DNA of 64,000 nt. Source: Bacilli bacterium (GTDB lineage: Bacteria > Bacillota_I > Bacilli_A > RF39 > UBA660). The stretch lies in contig JAQVXV010000005.1 in NCBI GenBank assembly GCA_028708945.1, positions 1-64,000 of the forward strand, written 5' to 3'. Made by a program: the position numbers and the translations under genes. The notes beneath the pieces were generated by a model. The model was not told the origin of the DNA, ran no database searches, and saw only the letters and a list, made by a program, of their open reading frames with translations. This document shows positions 51,289 to 61,004 of this stretch, piece by piece (within the stretch, counting starts at the first letter, position 1; every line of letters begins with the position of its first letter).

Positions 51289-52571
51289 AAATCCTCCTCA
51301 CAATGTTCACAAGAACACTCAATTTCATCTAAATAATCCACCAAGTCTTCTAATTTAACTTTTTCCTCTATTTTAGTATGGTTATTTTTAATAGTCACAT
51401 AATTATTGACAACTTCATCTTCACCAATAATTATTACATATTTTGCATTTAATTTTTCACTTTGTTTAAAATTTGCTTTAAGGTTGCGATTTAATAAGTC
51501 ATAATCGACAACAAAGCCATTTAATCTAAGTGAATTTGCTAATACTAAGGCATGCTTTCTTATCTCTTCACTTAAAGGAATTATATAAGCATCTATTGTA
51601 GTATTAATGTCTAACTCAATATTTTCTGATTCTAGAACATTAAGTAATCTTTCCATACCAATTGCAAAACCAACACCTGGTGTATCTGGTCCGCCTAATT
51701 CTTGAATTAGGTTATTATATCTACCACCGCCACATAAAACAACAGTTCCTAATTTTGTTTCTGAAACTACTTCAAAAACTGTATGAGTATAATAATCTAA
51801 TCCTCTAACAATCGAATAATCAACTTCATATTCAATATCTAATTTTTTTAATGCTGTTAAAACACTTTCAAAATGAGTACTACTATTTTCATTTAAAAAA
51901 TCTTTAATTAATGGTGCATTTTTAAGAATTTCAGATTCTTTATCTACTTTACAGTCAAGTATTCGTAAAGGGTTCTTTTCATATCTTGCCTGGCAATCGA
52001 AACATAAATTCGAAATATGTGGCTTTAAATAATCCATTAAGGCATCCCGATATTTAGAGTGTGATTCTTCATCTCCTAAAGAATTAATTTTCACCTTTAT
52101 ATTTTTAAGTCCTAAAATGTTATATAAATAAACAGGTATACTTATTATTTCTGCATCTAATAAAGGACTATTAGATCCAAATACTTCAACTCCGAATTGA
52201 TAGAATTCTCTAAATCTTCCAGCTTGTGGTCTTTCGTATCTATACATTGGACCATAATACCAAGTTTTAACAGGTTGTACATTGTTTGAATACATTTTGT
52301 TTTCTATGTAACTTCTAACAACTCCTGCTGTTCCTTCTGGTCTTAAAGTCATATTGCGATCTTTACGATCTTTAAAATCATATGTTTCTTTTGAAACAAT
52401 ATCTGATGTCTCCCCTATTCCACGATGAAATAATTCACTTTGCTCGAATATAGGAGTTCTAAAATATTCATAATTGTATTTTTCCATTAAACTTTCAATA
52501 ATTTTTTCAATGTTTTTTAACTTCTTACCATATAGTCCAAAAACATCATATGTGCCTTTTGGTTTTTGCAT
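51285..52571 (-). CDS. hisS: Histidyl-tRNA synthetase
   Basis: The 428 residues show class II motifs TLRPEGTAGVVRSYIE and YRYERPQAGRFREFYQFGVEVFG in pieces, the histidine motif VRGLDYYTHTVFE, the GGGRYNNLIQELGG loop and a C-terminal anticodon-binding domain. A short cysteine-rich tail (CSCEHCEEDL) is unusual and might bind metal. AGAAAGGTGATATT precedes the ATG, just downstream of a T-box leader. Confidence 0.97.
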   Translation of the reverse strand: MQKPKGTYDVFGLYGKKLKNIEKIIESLMEKYNYEYFRTPIFEQSELFHRGIGETSDIVSKETYDFKDRKDRNMTLRPEGTAGVVRSYIENKMYSNNVQPVKTWYYGPMYRYERPQAGRFREFYQFGVEVFGSNSPLLDAEIISIPVYLYNILGLKNIKVKINSLGDEESHSKYRDALMDYLKPHISNLCFDCQARYEKNPLRILDCKVDKESEILKNAPLIKDFLNENSSTHFESVLTALKKLDIEYEVDYSIVRGLDYYTHTVFEVVSETKLGTVVLCGGGRYNNLIQELGGPDTPGVGFAIGMERLLNVLESENIELDINTTIDAYIIPLSEEIRKHALVLANSLRLNGFVVDYDLLNRNLKANFKQSEKLNAKYVIIIGEDEVVNNYVTIKNNHTKIEEKVKLEDLVDYLDEIECSCEHCEEDL

Positions 52572-52587
52572 AATATCACCTTTCTAA

Positions 52588-52785
52588 TAAAAAAAAACTA
52601 TAATTGTAAGGGTGCATTATCGCACGGTACCACCTTACTTTTATAGCTTTGCTAATCTCTTTCATTAACGCTGAAACACGATTTACTAATAATTTGGTGT
52701 CTTCTTTTATACGGTTAAATGTTTTCATCAACCACATTTTTTCTAAATAACCTTAGTATAAAGTACTCTTCCAAATAAGTAATTA
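52588..52785 (-). promoter_or_regulatory. T-box riboswitch upstream of hisS-aspS
   Basis: The T-box AAGGTGGTACCGTGCG on the minus strand competes with a terminator (CCTTAC...TATAG plus T9, 52588-52625). Stem I has GAGTACTTTATAC and a specifier run GAAGACACC (52704-52696). GACAC (52701-52697) contains both GAC (Asp) and CAC (His), the two substrates of the operon. Confidence 0.88.
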
Positions 52786-52827
52786 CAATGTAATTATATA
52801 TTTAATTGCTTAATTAGTCAATAGTTT

Positions 52828-53883
52828 TTATTTCTTTTTAAATTTATCTTCAATAGTTTCTTCGATATCTACTCGATAAAATTTATAAGTTGTAATTAAT
52901 AATAATGATAGTGGTAACGCTATTATGATACCTGTGAATCCAAATAGTATTCCGCCGGTAAATATCGATAAGATTACTACTAATGGATGAATTTGATTTC
53001 TTTTTCCATATACTAATGGATTAATTACATAACTATCTATAACTGATAAAATTAAAAATACTATTAAGGTTTTTATAAATAATTTTGGTCCTACTGCAAA
53101 GGAAGTAATAAGTGCAATTGTGTTAGTAATTAAACCTCCAAAATAAGGAATTAATTCTAAGATTGCTATTAAAACTCCAAGTAATAATGCATTAGGATGC
53201 CCTATTATAGTAAAGGCAATGCTGTATTCAACAAAACTAATAAGAGCAATTTTTAAATAACCTATTAAATAATTTTTCATTGTTCTATCTAATTGTTTAA
53301 CATATTTAAAAGTTCGTGCTGATTTTCTGTTTAAGTAATTTTTTATCTCTTCTCTAATTTTATCCATATCAATTAACAAATATATACTTGTTGCTATAAT
53401 GATGATAATATTTGAAATATAACTAAAAGAAATACTTATAATACTTACGGCACCATCTGATATGTATTTTCCTAAACTTAAGACAATTTCATTGAACACT
53501 TCATTTAAACTTTGTTGTAAATTTCCAAAATCGATGTCATAGTTAGTTGATATTTCTTTAAAAAAGACCATTATGTTATTAAATAAACTATCTAATTGTC
53601 CAAATAAAAGTGGAAATATTGAAAATATTATTAATGATAATATAGTTAAAATAATTAATAAAATTATAATCAATGAAAAATATTTTTTTATTCCTTTAGA
53701 TTGTAAATACGTGCTAAGAGGATAAAGAGCATAAGCGATTGTAAATGCTATTAAAAAAGGGATAATTATATCTAATAATTTATATATAATCGAAGACCAC
53801 AATGAACTAGTTTGAACTACTAAATATACTATTAATATTAGTAAAGAAAGGTTTAATAATTTATAATCAATCTTTTTATTCAT
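52828..53883 (-). CDS. AI-2E/PerM family membrane transporter
   Basis: The 351 residues have seven to eight membrane segments and the family blocks IIPFLIAFTIAYALYPL, a soluble middle (LFNEISTNYDIDFGNLQQSLNEVFNE region), YLIGYLKIALISFVEY, LIAILELIPYFGGLI and LSIFTGGILFGFTGIIIALPLSLLL. Substrates differ between members (autoinducer, sodium/proton exchange), so none is assigned. It overlaps dtd by four bases (ATGA). Confidence 0.88.
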   Translation of the reverse strand: MNKKIDYKLLNLSLLILIVYLVVQTSSLWSSIIYKLLDIIIPFLIAFTIAYALYPLSTYLQSKGIKKYFSLIIILLIILTILSLIIFSIFPLLFGQLDSLFNNIMVFFKEISTNYDIDFGNLQQSLNEVFNEIVLSLGKYISDGAVSIISISFSYISNIIIIIATSIYLLIDMDKIREEIKNYLNRKSARTFKYVKQLDRTMKNYLIGYLKIALISFVEYSIAFTIIGHPNALLLGVLIAILELIPYFGGLITNTIALITSFAVGPKLFIKTLIVFLILSVIDSYVINPLVYGKRNQIHPLVVILSIFTGGILFGFTGIIIALPLSLLLITTYKFYRVDIEETIEDKFKKK

Positions 53884-54314
53884 TTTTCAATAAATATTGT
53901 TACAGGACCATCATTTAGAATTTTTACTTCCATTTCAGCCTGAAACTTTCCTGTTTCTACTTTAGTATATTTTCTTAGTTCTTCATTAAATAATTCATAT
54001 AATCTATCTGCTTCCTCAGGATTTAAAGCCTCAGTATAACTTGGTCTTCTTCCTTTGTCAGTATTTGCATATAACGTAAATTGGGAAACACTTAATATAC
54101 TTCCATTAGTGTCTAATAACGATTTATTCATAACCCCATTCTCATCATCAAAAATTCTTAAATTAACAATTTTATTAGCTATGTATTCAATTTCTTTAAC
54201 TGAATCACCTTCAGTAAATCCTACAAAAATTAAGATTCCTTTATCAATTTTTCCAATTGTTTCAGATTCGACAACTACACTAGCCTCTTTAACTCTTTGT
54301 AATAACGCTCTCAT
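53880..54314 (-). CDS. dtd: D-aminoacyl-tRNA deacylase
   Basis: The 144 residues start MRALLQRVKEASV and contain the SQFTLYANTDKGRRPSY and LNDGPVTIFIE motifs lining the chiral-proofreading pocket. It removes D-amino acids and glycine from mischarged tRNA. It overlaps rel by four bases; rel-dtd is a conserved Firmicutes pair. Confidence 0.97.
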   Translation of the reverse strand: MRALLQRVKEASVVVESETIGKIDKGILIFVGFTEGDSVKEIEYIANKIVNLRIFDDENGVMNKSLLDTNGSILSVSQFTLYANTDKGRRPSYTEALNPEEADRLYELFNEELRKYTKVETGKFQAEMEVKILNDGPVTIFIEK

Positions 54315-56467
54315 CTTATTATCCTTTCAACTTTGACAATATCAGTTATTAATCTAATATCGTCCATAAATTTATTTAACCTCTCTAAAGAAGGTACAGA
54401 TACCGTTATATCAAATAGAAAATCTTCACTACTAGATAATGTGTTAATACTTAAAATATTAATATCGGTGTTAGAAGTTTTCGAAATGATATTCAACAAA
54501 ATATTTTTGTTTGTATTTGCATGTACTAATATATTAGTTGGATATTTATTAGTAATTGTATCGTTCCACCTTACATCAATTAATCTTTCGTTTCTTTGAT
54601 TAATATTAGGACAGATCATTTGATGAACAGATATTCCATATCCTTTAGTAATATATCCAACGATAAGATCACCAGGAACTGGTCCACAACAAGATGCTAT
54701 ATTTACTTTAATGCTGTCTATTCCTTTTACAATGATATCGTTTTTTTGAATAATTTCTTTTACTTTTTGATTTATTTTTTTATTTAAGATAATTTCTTCT
54801 TTCGATTTATTATCAGCATAAATAAGTGAGTATATTTGTGCAAAAGTAATATTGTTATTACCTAATTGATTATATAATTCTTCAATGTTTGAAAACTTAA
54901 ATTCAGATAATATTTTATTAATATTTTCATTAGTTAAGAAGTCATTAAAAGGTATTTTTTTCTTTCTTAGTTCATCTTTTAATAACTCTTCACCTCTTCT
55001 TAAATATTCATATTTGTCAGTTTTATTAAAGAAGTTTTTAATTTTTGTTTTAGCTTGTGATGTCTTAGCCATATTAATCCATTCGCGATTAGGACCAGTT
55101 GAATTTTTATTGACATTTATTTTTATTATATCGTCGTTATTAAGTTTGTAATCTAGTGGTACAATCGAATTATTTACAATTGCTCCAACCATTTTATCGC
55201 CAACATCACTATGAACACGATATGCGAAATCGATTGGTGTACTTCCAAATGGTAATTCAATTACATCACCTTTGGGAGTAAAAACATAAATACTTTCTTT
55301 AAATTCATCTTTTACATTTTTAACAAATTCTTCATCATTAGAATCTTCATTTTTTAATTCCATTATTGTTCTAAAAAATTGAAGTTTTTGTTCCATGGCA
55401 TTTTGCATATTAGCTTTTATGCTACCTTTTTCTTTATATGACCAGTGTGATGCAATTCCTAATTCAGCTACCCTATCCATTTCATAAGTTCTTATTTGTA
55501 TTTCAAAAAGGTAACCATCTATTCCAAAAACCGTAGTATGTAATGATTGATACATATTTGTTTTAGGCATTGCAATATAGTCTTTAAATCGTTTGGGGAT
55601 CGGTCTATATTTAGAATGAATTAGTCCTAAAGTTTGATAACAGTCTTGTTCACTTTCAACATATACTCTAAGGGCAAGTAAATCATATATATCACTAAAT
55701 TTGCGCCCTTTATCAAGTTTTTTATAGATACTATAAATACTTTTTGCTCGACCTTTTATTTCATGTTTTATATTGTGAACTGCTAAAAGTTCTGAAACAA
55801 TATTCATCATTTCTTCAACTGTTTTATCACGTTCTACCTTAGATTGATTTAATTTTTGGACAATACTAAAATATATGTCTGGTTTTCCATATCTTAAACT
55901 CAAATCTTGCAATTCACTATTGATACTATTAATTCCTAATCTTTCAGCTATTGGCACTAATATATCTAATGTTTCTTTAGCATTTTCCTTTTGTTTTTTT
56001 TCACTTAGAACCCATAAAGTTCTCATATTGTGAAGTCGATCTGCTAATTTAATTATAATTACTCGAACATCTTCTGATAAACCAACTAGTATTTTACGAT
56101 GATTAGCAATCATTGCTTCATTATCACCGTTATAATTAAGTTTATTTATTTTAGTCAATCCTAATACTAAAGAAGTTACTTCATCACCAAATTTAGTTCT
56201 TACTTCTTCTTCAGTAGCATCAGTATCCTCAATTGTATCATGTAAAATTGCTGCTTGAATTGTAGTTGAGTCTGCAAATATATCAGTTAATATATATGCA
56301 ACATTTAAAGGATGATTTATATAATCTTCCCCAGTTAGTCTTTTTTGGCCAAAATGTTTATCAGCTGCAAATAAAAATGCTTGTTCAATTTTTTTCAGTT
56401 CAGATTCCTCAAGATAATCTTCTAATTTTTTAGAAAGATTTTTAAAAAGTTTTGTAGCTTCTTCCAT
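54311..56467 (-). CDS. rel: Bifunctional (p)ppGpp synthetase/hydrolase
   Basis: The 718 residues have the HD hydrolase (HFGQKRLTGEDYINHPL, ILHDTIEDTDAT), the synthetase (SIYSIYKKLDKGRKFSDIYDLLALRV in pieces, MYQSLHTTVFG), TGS (VFTPKGDVIELP), the zinc-finger/helical part (ASCCGPVPGD) and a C-terminal ACT domain. Both catalytic domains look intact, so one enzyme makes and degrades (p)ppGpp. ATG 56467 follows AGAGGTGAAAAAA; a GTG three codons upstream overlaps that site. Confidence 0.96.
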   Translation of the reverse strand: MEEATKLFKNLSKKLEDYLEESELKKIEQAFLFAADKHFGQKRLTGEDYINHPLNVAYILTDIFADSTTIQAAILHDTIEDTDATEEEVRTKFGDEVTSLVLGLTKINKLNYNGDNEAMIANHRKILVGLSEDVRVIIIKLADRLHNMRTLWVLSEKKQKENAKETLDILVPIAERLGINSINSELQDLSLRYGKPDIYFSIVQKLNQSKVERDKTVEEMMNIVSELLAVHNIKHEIKGRAKSIYSIYKKLDKGRKFSDIYDLLALRVYVESEQDCYQTLGLIHSKYRPIPKRFKDYIAMPKTNMYQSLHTTVFGIDGYLFEIQIRTYEMDRVAELGIASHWSYKEKGSIKANMQNAMEQKLQFFRTIMELKNEDSNDEEFVKNVKDEFKESIYVFTPKGDVIELPFGSTPIDFAYRVHSDVGDKMVGAIVNNSIVPLDYKLNNDDIIKINVNKNSTGPNREWINMAKTSQAKTKIKNFFNKTDKYEYLRRGEELLKDELRKKKIPFNDFLTNENINKILSEFKFSNIEELYNQLGNNNITFAQIYSLIYADNKSKEEIILNKKINQKVKEIIQKNDIIVKGIDSIKVNIASCCGPVPGDLIVGYITKGYGISVHQMICPNINQRNERLIDVRWNDTITNKYPTNILVHANTNKNILLNIISKTSNTDINILSINTLSSSEDFLFDITVSVPSLERLNKFMDDIRLITDIVKVERIIR

Positions 56468-56481
56468 TTTTTTCACCTCTT

Positions 56482-58719
56482 TTAGGCATTTATACCTTTT
56501 ATTCTTAACTCTTCTACTTCATCTTCATCGAACCATTTTTTCTTAGTTATTTTACCAATTTTCTTTTTTGAAAAATCATACCATAATTGGCATGCTAGAA
56601 AAATTGATGAATAAACACCAAATATTAATCCAACCAACATCGATATATTGAAGTTTATTATTCCTGGTGGTCCAAATAACATAAGACCAATTACAGGACA
56701 TATTGTTGTTAAAGTTGTTATAATTGTTCTTTCTAAAACTGTCTTTAAACTTGTATTTACAATATCTTTATAATCATCTTTTGATTTTATTGTGTTTTTA
56801 TATTTTTCTTTTGTAATTTCTCGCATTTTATCGAATGTCACTACCGTATCATTTATTGAATAACCAATAATTGAAAGAATCGAAGCAATGAAAATACTTG
56901 TTACTTCTAATTTAAATACACTAAAGAATATTACAACCATTAAAGCATCGTGGATAAGTGCTATTATACCACTTATTGAATAAGTAAATTCAAATCTAAA
57001 TGATACATATATACCAATAGCTACTATTGCTATTATAAATGATATAATAGCATTCTTTACTAATTCCTTACTTACAATATTAGAAACTACCCCTATTTCG
57101 GAGTCAATATTATATGTCTCTTTAAAATGATTTGTCATTTCCGCTATATTTTCTTCTGTTAAAGTTTCATTTACTTTAAATATAAGAGAATTATCAATTT
57201 TTTCTTTTTCATATATACTATAGCCAAATTGATTTATATCGTTTTCAAGCTTTTTTACGTCTATAGTTTCATTACTAGATACTGCAATAGATGTTCCACC
57301 TTTAAAATCAATTCCTAAGTTCAAACCATTTGTAAAGAATGAAACTATTCCAATTATTATCAATATTGTAGTTCCCGCATAAAAATATTTTCGGTATTTT
57401 ATAAAGTCCATTTTTTGATAAAAAGGAACTTTTTTCTTTTTATTGAATTTAATAAATAATTTAAGTTTATCGTCAAAATAGCCGGTTTTAACAAATAGTG
57501 CAAGTAAATATCTATTAAATAAAACCATTATTAACATTGTTACTAAGATACTTATAATTAACATGGTTGCAAAACCTTTGATAGCACTTTCACCAAAGAT
57601 GAATAAAATAACTCCTACTATTAAAGTCGTAAAATTTGAATCAAAAATTGACATAAATGAATTTTTGTTTCCATTTTCATACGCTACTTGTAATTTGCTA
57701 CCTTTTGCTAATTCATCCTTAATTCTTGCAAATGTAATAACTGGAGCATCTATTGCCATTCCAATACCAATTATCAAAGCTGCAATTCCTGGTAAGGTTA
57801 AGACCCCACCAAATAACCAAAACGATAATAAGGTAAAATATGTATATGCAACAATACAAATACTTGCAATTAATCCCGAAAAATTGAATATAGCAATTAT
57901 TAATATTAGCACTAATAATATACCTATAATACCCGCTTTAAAGGTCTTATCTAAAGTTCCTTCTCCAAAAGAGGCTGTTACTGTTTTAGAAGAAATCTCT
58001 TCTAATTTAACTGATAAACTACCAGAATTTATTAAATCAACTAATTGTTCAACTTCTTCATATTTAAAATTACCACTGATAATTACATCACTAGCAAATC
58101 CTTGTGATACTGTTGCTGCCGACAAACAATTAGATCCTGTCGAACCACATAATGAACCATTATTGGTACTTAAAAACGAATTTTTGTTTTCATCAAAATC
58201 TAGCCATATAACAATACGGTTATCTTGACTTTCACTTATTTTTTTAGTTACTTTATAAAACTCATCTTTATCTATAACACTTAAACTAACGGCATATCCA
58301 CCTTTTTCGTCTTGTCCGATTTTAGCGCCGCCACTTTTTAAAACACTACTAGTCATAAGTAAGTTATCGTTGACATCTCTAAATGTCAAAGTAGCTGCTT
58401 GACTTAATATTTTTCTAGCCTCATCTTGATTGTCGATTCCTGCTAATTGAACACGAATTCGATCATTGCCTTCAACAATAATAACTGGTTCATTTACACC
58501 TAAAATATCGATTCTTTTTAAAATTGTCTTATAAGTTCCAGTAATAACAGAAGGAGTAATTTTTTTTCCATCTATTCCTTTTACTTGATATAAAACTTCA
58601 AATCCACCTTGTAGATCAAGTCCAAACTTAAGATTTTTTGCAATCATTGGGAATGTTAAACCCATTGCAACTAATATAATTAAAACTATAAAGGAATTTT
58701 TAATCAGTTTCTTCTTCAT
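56482..58719 (-). CDS. secDF: Fused protein-export subunit SecDF
   Basis: The 745 residues join SecD (first half: FGLDLQGGFEVLYQVKG, outside domain, PGIAALIIGIGMAIDAPVITFARIKDE) and SecF (second half: NLGIDFKGGTSIAV, GYSINDTVVTFDKMRE), with twelve membrane helices overall. It helps preprotein release using the proton or sodium gradient. Fusion is typical of Bacilli. It overlaps comN by 20 bp; ATG 58719 follows GGTGAACAAG. Confidence 0.95.
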   Translation of the reverse strand: MKKKLIKNSFIVLIILVAMGLTFPMIAKNLKFGLDLQGGFEVLYQVKGIDGKKITPSVITGTYKTILKRIDILGVNEPVIIVEGNDRIRVQLAGIDNQDEARKILSQAATLTFRDVNDNLLMTSSVLKSGGAKIGQDEKGGYAVSLSVIDKDEFYKVTKKISESQDNRIVIWLDFDENKNSFLSTNNGSLCGSTGSNCLSAATVSQGFASDVIISGNFKYEEVEQLVDLINSGSLSVKLEEISSKTVTASFGEGTLDKTFKAGIIGILLVLILIIAIFNFSGLIASICIVAYTYFTLLSFWLFGGVLTLPGIAALIIGIGMAIDAPVITFARIKDELAKGSKLQVAYENGNKNSFMSIFDSNFTTLIVGVILFIFGESAIKGFATMLIISILVTMLIMVLFNRYLLALFVKTGYFDDKLKLFIKFNKKKKVPFYQKMDFIKYRKYFYAGTTILIIIGIVSFFTNGLNLGIDFKGGTSIAVSSNETIDVKKLENDINQFGYSIYEKEKIDNSLIFKVNETLTEENIAEMTNHFKETYNIDSEIGVVSNIVSKELVKNAIISFIIAIVAIGIYVSFRFEFTYSISGIIALIHDALMVVIFFSVFKLEVTSIFIASILSIIGYSINDTVVTFDKMREITKEKYKNTIKSKDDYKDIVNTSLKTVLERTIITTLTTICPVIGLMLFGPPGIINFNISMLVGLIFGVYSSIFLACQLWYDFSKKKIGKITKKKWFDEDEVEELRIKGINA

Positions 58720-58993
58720 CTTGTTCACCATAATAAATCTTTCTATCCGTGCTATTTAATTTTTCACGAAGATAATCATCTATAATTGCATTATCGCAAT
58801 TTAATATATCACTTACCATTTCATAAAGTGCTAAATTTTTAGATGATTTCCATTTTTTTTCTTTTAAGTAATTCCAAACATCTTCCTCTTTAATATACTT
58901 GTATCCTTGTCTTTGCATTTCATTTTTTTTTGTATTCAAAGCTGGTTTTAATCTCTCATATAATTCTATTAAAGATGAAAATTCAATATCCAT
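58700..58993 (-). CDS. comN: ComN-like post-transcriptional regulator
   Basis: The 97-residue helical protein has the family core LKPALNTKKNEMQRQGYKYIKEEDVWNYLKEKKW in pieces and ALYEMVSDILNCD...DYL. In Bacillus ComN binds DivIVA and controls comE mRNA placement, and the gene lies beside secDF, as here. It heads the comN-secDF-rel-dtd-permease run and has a divergent helicase gene upstream. Confidence 0.8.
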   Translation of the reverse strand: MDIEFSSLIELYERLKPALNTKKNEMQRQGYKYIKEEDVWNYLKEKKWKSSKNLALYEMVSDILNCDNAIIDDYLREKLNSTDRKIYYGEQDEEETD

Positions 58994-59066
58994 ACATATA
59001 CCTCCAATTACCTACATACTAATTATATACGAAAATCATTATTTTTTAAAGAAAAATATACTTTTT

Positions 59067-59095
59067 TTGTTGTTTTAAGTATTAATTTGTGATAT
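59067..59095 (+). promoter_or_regulatory. Possible promoter of the HelD-like gene
   Basis: TTGTTG (59067-59072), a 17-bp spacer and TGATAT (59090-59095) lie 24 bp upstream of ATG 59119. The boxes are moderate matches in very AT-rich sequence. Confidence 0.4.
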
Positions 59096-59118
59096 ATTGA
59101 AAAAGTGCGAGGTGTTTT

Positions 59119-60984
59119 ATGAAAAAAGAAATAATTAAAGAAGAACAGTTATTTCTTGATAATGTATTACACAACATAGATTTAAAAATCGAAGAAGTCA
59201 AGAATGACAAAGAAAATTTTCGAAAGGAAATTGAAGACATTGGAGTTCCAGATTTAGAAGACAGAGGTCTACTTAGAAAATACAAAGAAGCATATTATAA
59301 AACAAACGGAAAAATTTACAAATTAAAAGAGGATAAAAAAAATACCCATTTCGGGAGACTGGATTTAAAAATTAAGGAAGAAGAAAAAAGAGAATCAATT
59401 ATAATGTATATTGGTGAGAAAAGCATTACTGATTCTAATCATCGCATAATCGTCTACGATTGGCGCAGTCCAGTTGCAAATCTATATTATATGGCAAATC
59501 AAACTGATTTTAAATATAATGATACTTACTACGATTTATTATTAAAAAGACAAATTGAAATTGAAAACTCAAAACTTATCGATTGTTACGATATATATAA
59601 AGAAGGTGAATCTGTTAATGTAACAGATACTTTTTTATTAAAGATTTTGGAACAGAAAAAAAATAGGAATGAATTTTCAGATATTATTAGAACAATTCAA
59701 AGTAATCAAAATTTAATAATTAGAAATGATGTTATTAGAAATATGGTTGTTCAAGGTGTTGCAGGTTCTGGTAAAACAGTTGTCCTACTCCATCGCATAT
59801 CGTACTTATTATATAATTATTCTAATATAGAAAAAGATAAGATTATATTTATCACACCTTCTAAAATATTTGCATCAAAATTAATAAACATTAATAGAAG
59901 TTTATCCTTAAATAATATTACTATGATAACAATGGAGGAATATTATTTCAATAAGATTAAAAAATATCTCCCTGGAATAAAAATAAAGAGCATTAATAAA
60001 GATTACAATGTAGATAAAGATTTATTGAGTCTCGTTTATTCTAAGGATTTTTATTTCAAAATGGATGAATATATTAAGGAATATCTAAAGGATTTTTCTT
60101 TAGAACTTAAAAAATTAAATATTGAGATAGATTATTTAAATATTTATAAAAGTCTAAATAACGTTGATAATCAAATAAAAAAATTAATTGATAATGACTC
60201 ATGGAATACTTTAGAAGAAAGAGACATTTTAAATAAATTATCAAGTCAAGTTAAATTGCATTTAAAAAGAGAAAATATAAAAAAAATAACCGATATTATC
60301 TACTCTGATTTAAAAGATGAGTTTAAAATTAAAAAACAACATTGGATAAATTCAAGTACAATTAATAAATATATGGCTCATATTTTGCTATCTATATACC
60401 TTAAATATGGTTATGTAATAAACAATGACTATAAATATATGTTTATTGATGAAATGCAAGATTATAGCTATTTTGAATTTAAAAATGTAATTAGATTAGA
60501 AAATAGTCCTGTTATAAATTTATATGGAGATATTCATCAAAATTTAAATTCATATATTCAAGATAAAACAATTAAGAATTTAGTTGATATGTTGAAAGAA
60601 GAATTAAAAACAGATAATGTCGTTTACTTTGAATTAAACGAAAATTATCGTAATAGTAAACAAATAACTGAATATTGTAATACATTTATTGAACAAAAAA
60701 TGAATTCGATGGGTATATCTTCTAAAGATGTATTCATTAAAGATATTAAGTTAAACGAAATTATATCAGAAATAAAAAACAATTATGATGAAAAATTTGT
60801 TATATTAACAAACAATCAAAAAATATTAGATCAATTAGAACCTTATGAAAGATATAGTATTAAAATGGCTAAAGGTTTAGAGTTTTCAAAAGTAATTATA
60901 ATTGATGACGGACTTAATCCTGTTGAAAGATATGTCGGTTTTACAAGAACACTAGATGAATTATATATTTATAATATCATCTAG
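59119..60984 (+). CDS. helD: HelD/UvrD-family helicase
   Basis: The 621 residues have an N-terminal coiled coil (about 1-70), a YIGEKSIT...VYDWRSPVANLYY segment typical of HelD, the P-loop GVAGSGKTVVLLHR (about 217), motif II MFIDEMQDYSYFE, and motifs V-VI near MAKGLEFSKVIIIDD and VGFTRTLDELYI. HelD rescues stalled RNA polymerase by ATP-driven clearance. It is shorter than Bacillus HelD (about 770). GCGAGGTG precedes the ATG. Confidence 0.85.
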   Translation: MKKEIIKEEQLFLDNVLHNIDLKIEEVKNDKENFRKEIEDIGVPDLEDRGLLRKYKEAYYKTNGKIYKLKEDKKNTHFGRLDLKIKEEEKRESIIMYIGEKSITDSNHRIIVYDWRSPVANLYYMANQTDFKYNDTYYDLLLKRQIEIENSKLIDCYDIYKEGESVNVTDTFLLKILEQKKNRNEFSDIIRTIQSNQNLIIRNDVIRNMVVQGVAGSGKTVVLLHRISYLLYNYSNIEKDKIIFITPSKIFASKLININRSLSLNNITMITMEEYYFNKIKKYLPGIKIKSINKDYNVDKDLLSLVYSKDFYFKMDEYIKEYLKDFSLELKKLNIEIDYLNIYKSLNNVDNQIKKLIDNDSWNTLEERDILNKLSSQVKLHLKRENIKKITDIIYSDLKDEFKIKKQHWINSSTINKYMAHILLSIYLKYGYVINNDYKYMFIDEMQDYSYFEFKNVIRLENSPVINLYGDIHQNLNSYIQDKTIKNLVDMLKEELKTDNVVYFELNENYRNSKQITEYCNTFIEQKMNSMGISSKDVFIKDIKLNEIISEIKNNYDEKFVILTNNQKILDQLEPYERYSIKMAKGLEFSKVIIIDDGLNPVERYVGFTRTLDELYIYNII

Positions 60985-61004
60985 TTTTTTTCATATATTT
61001 TAAT

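Noticed and set aside
57563..58228. A 221-codon frame on the plus strand
   Set aside because: Antisense shadow of secDF; the opposite strand has clear SecD motifs.
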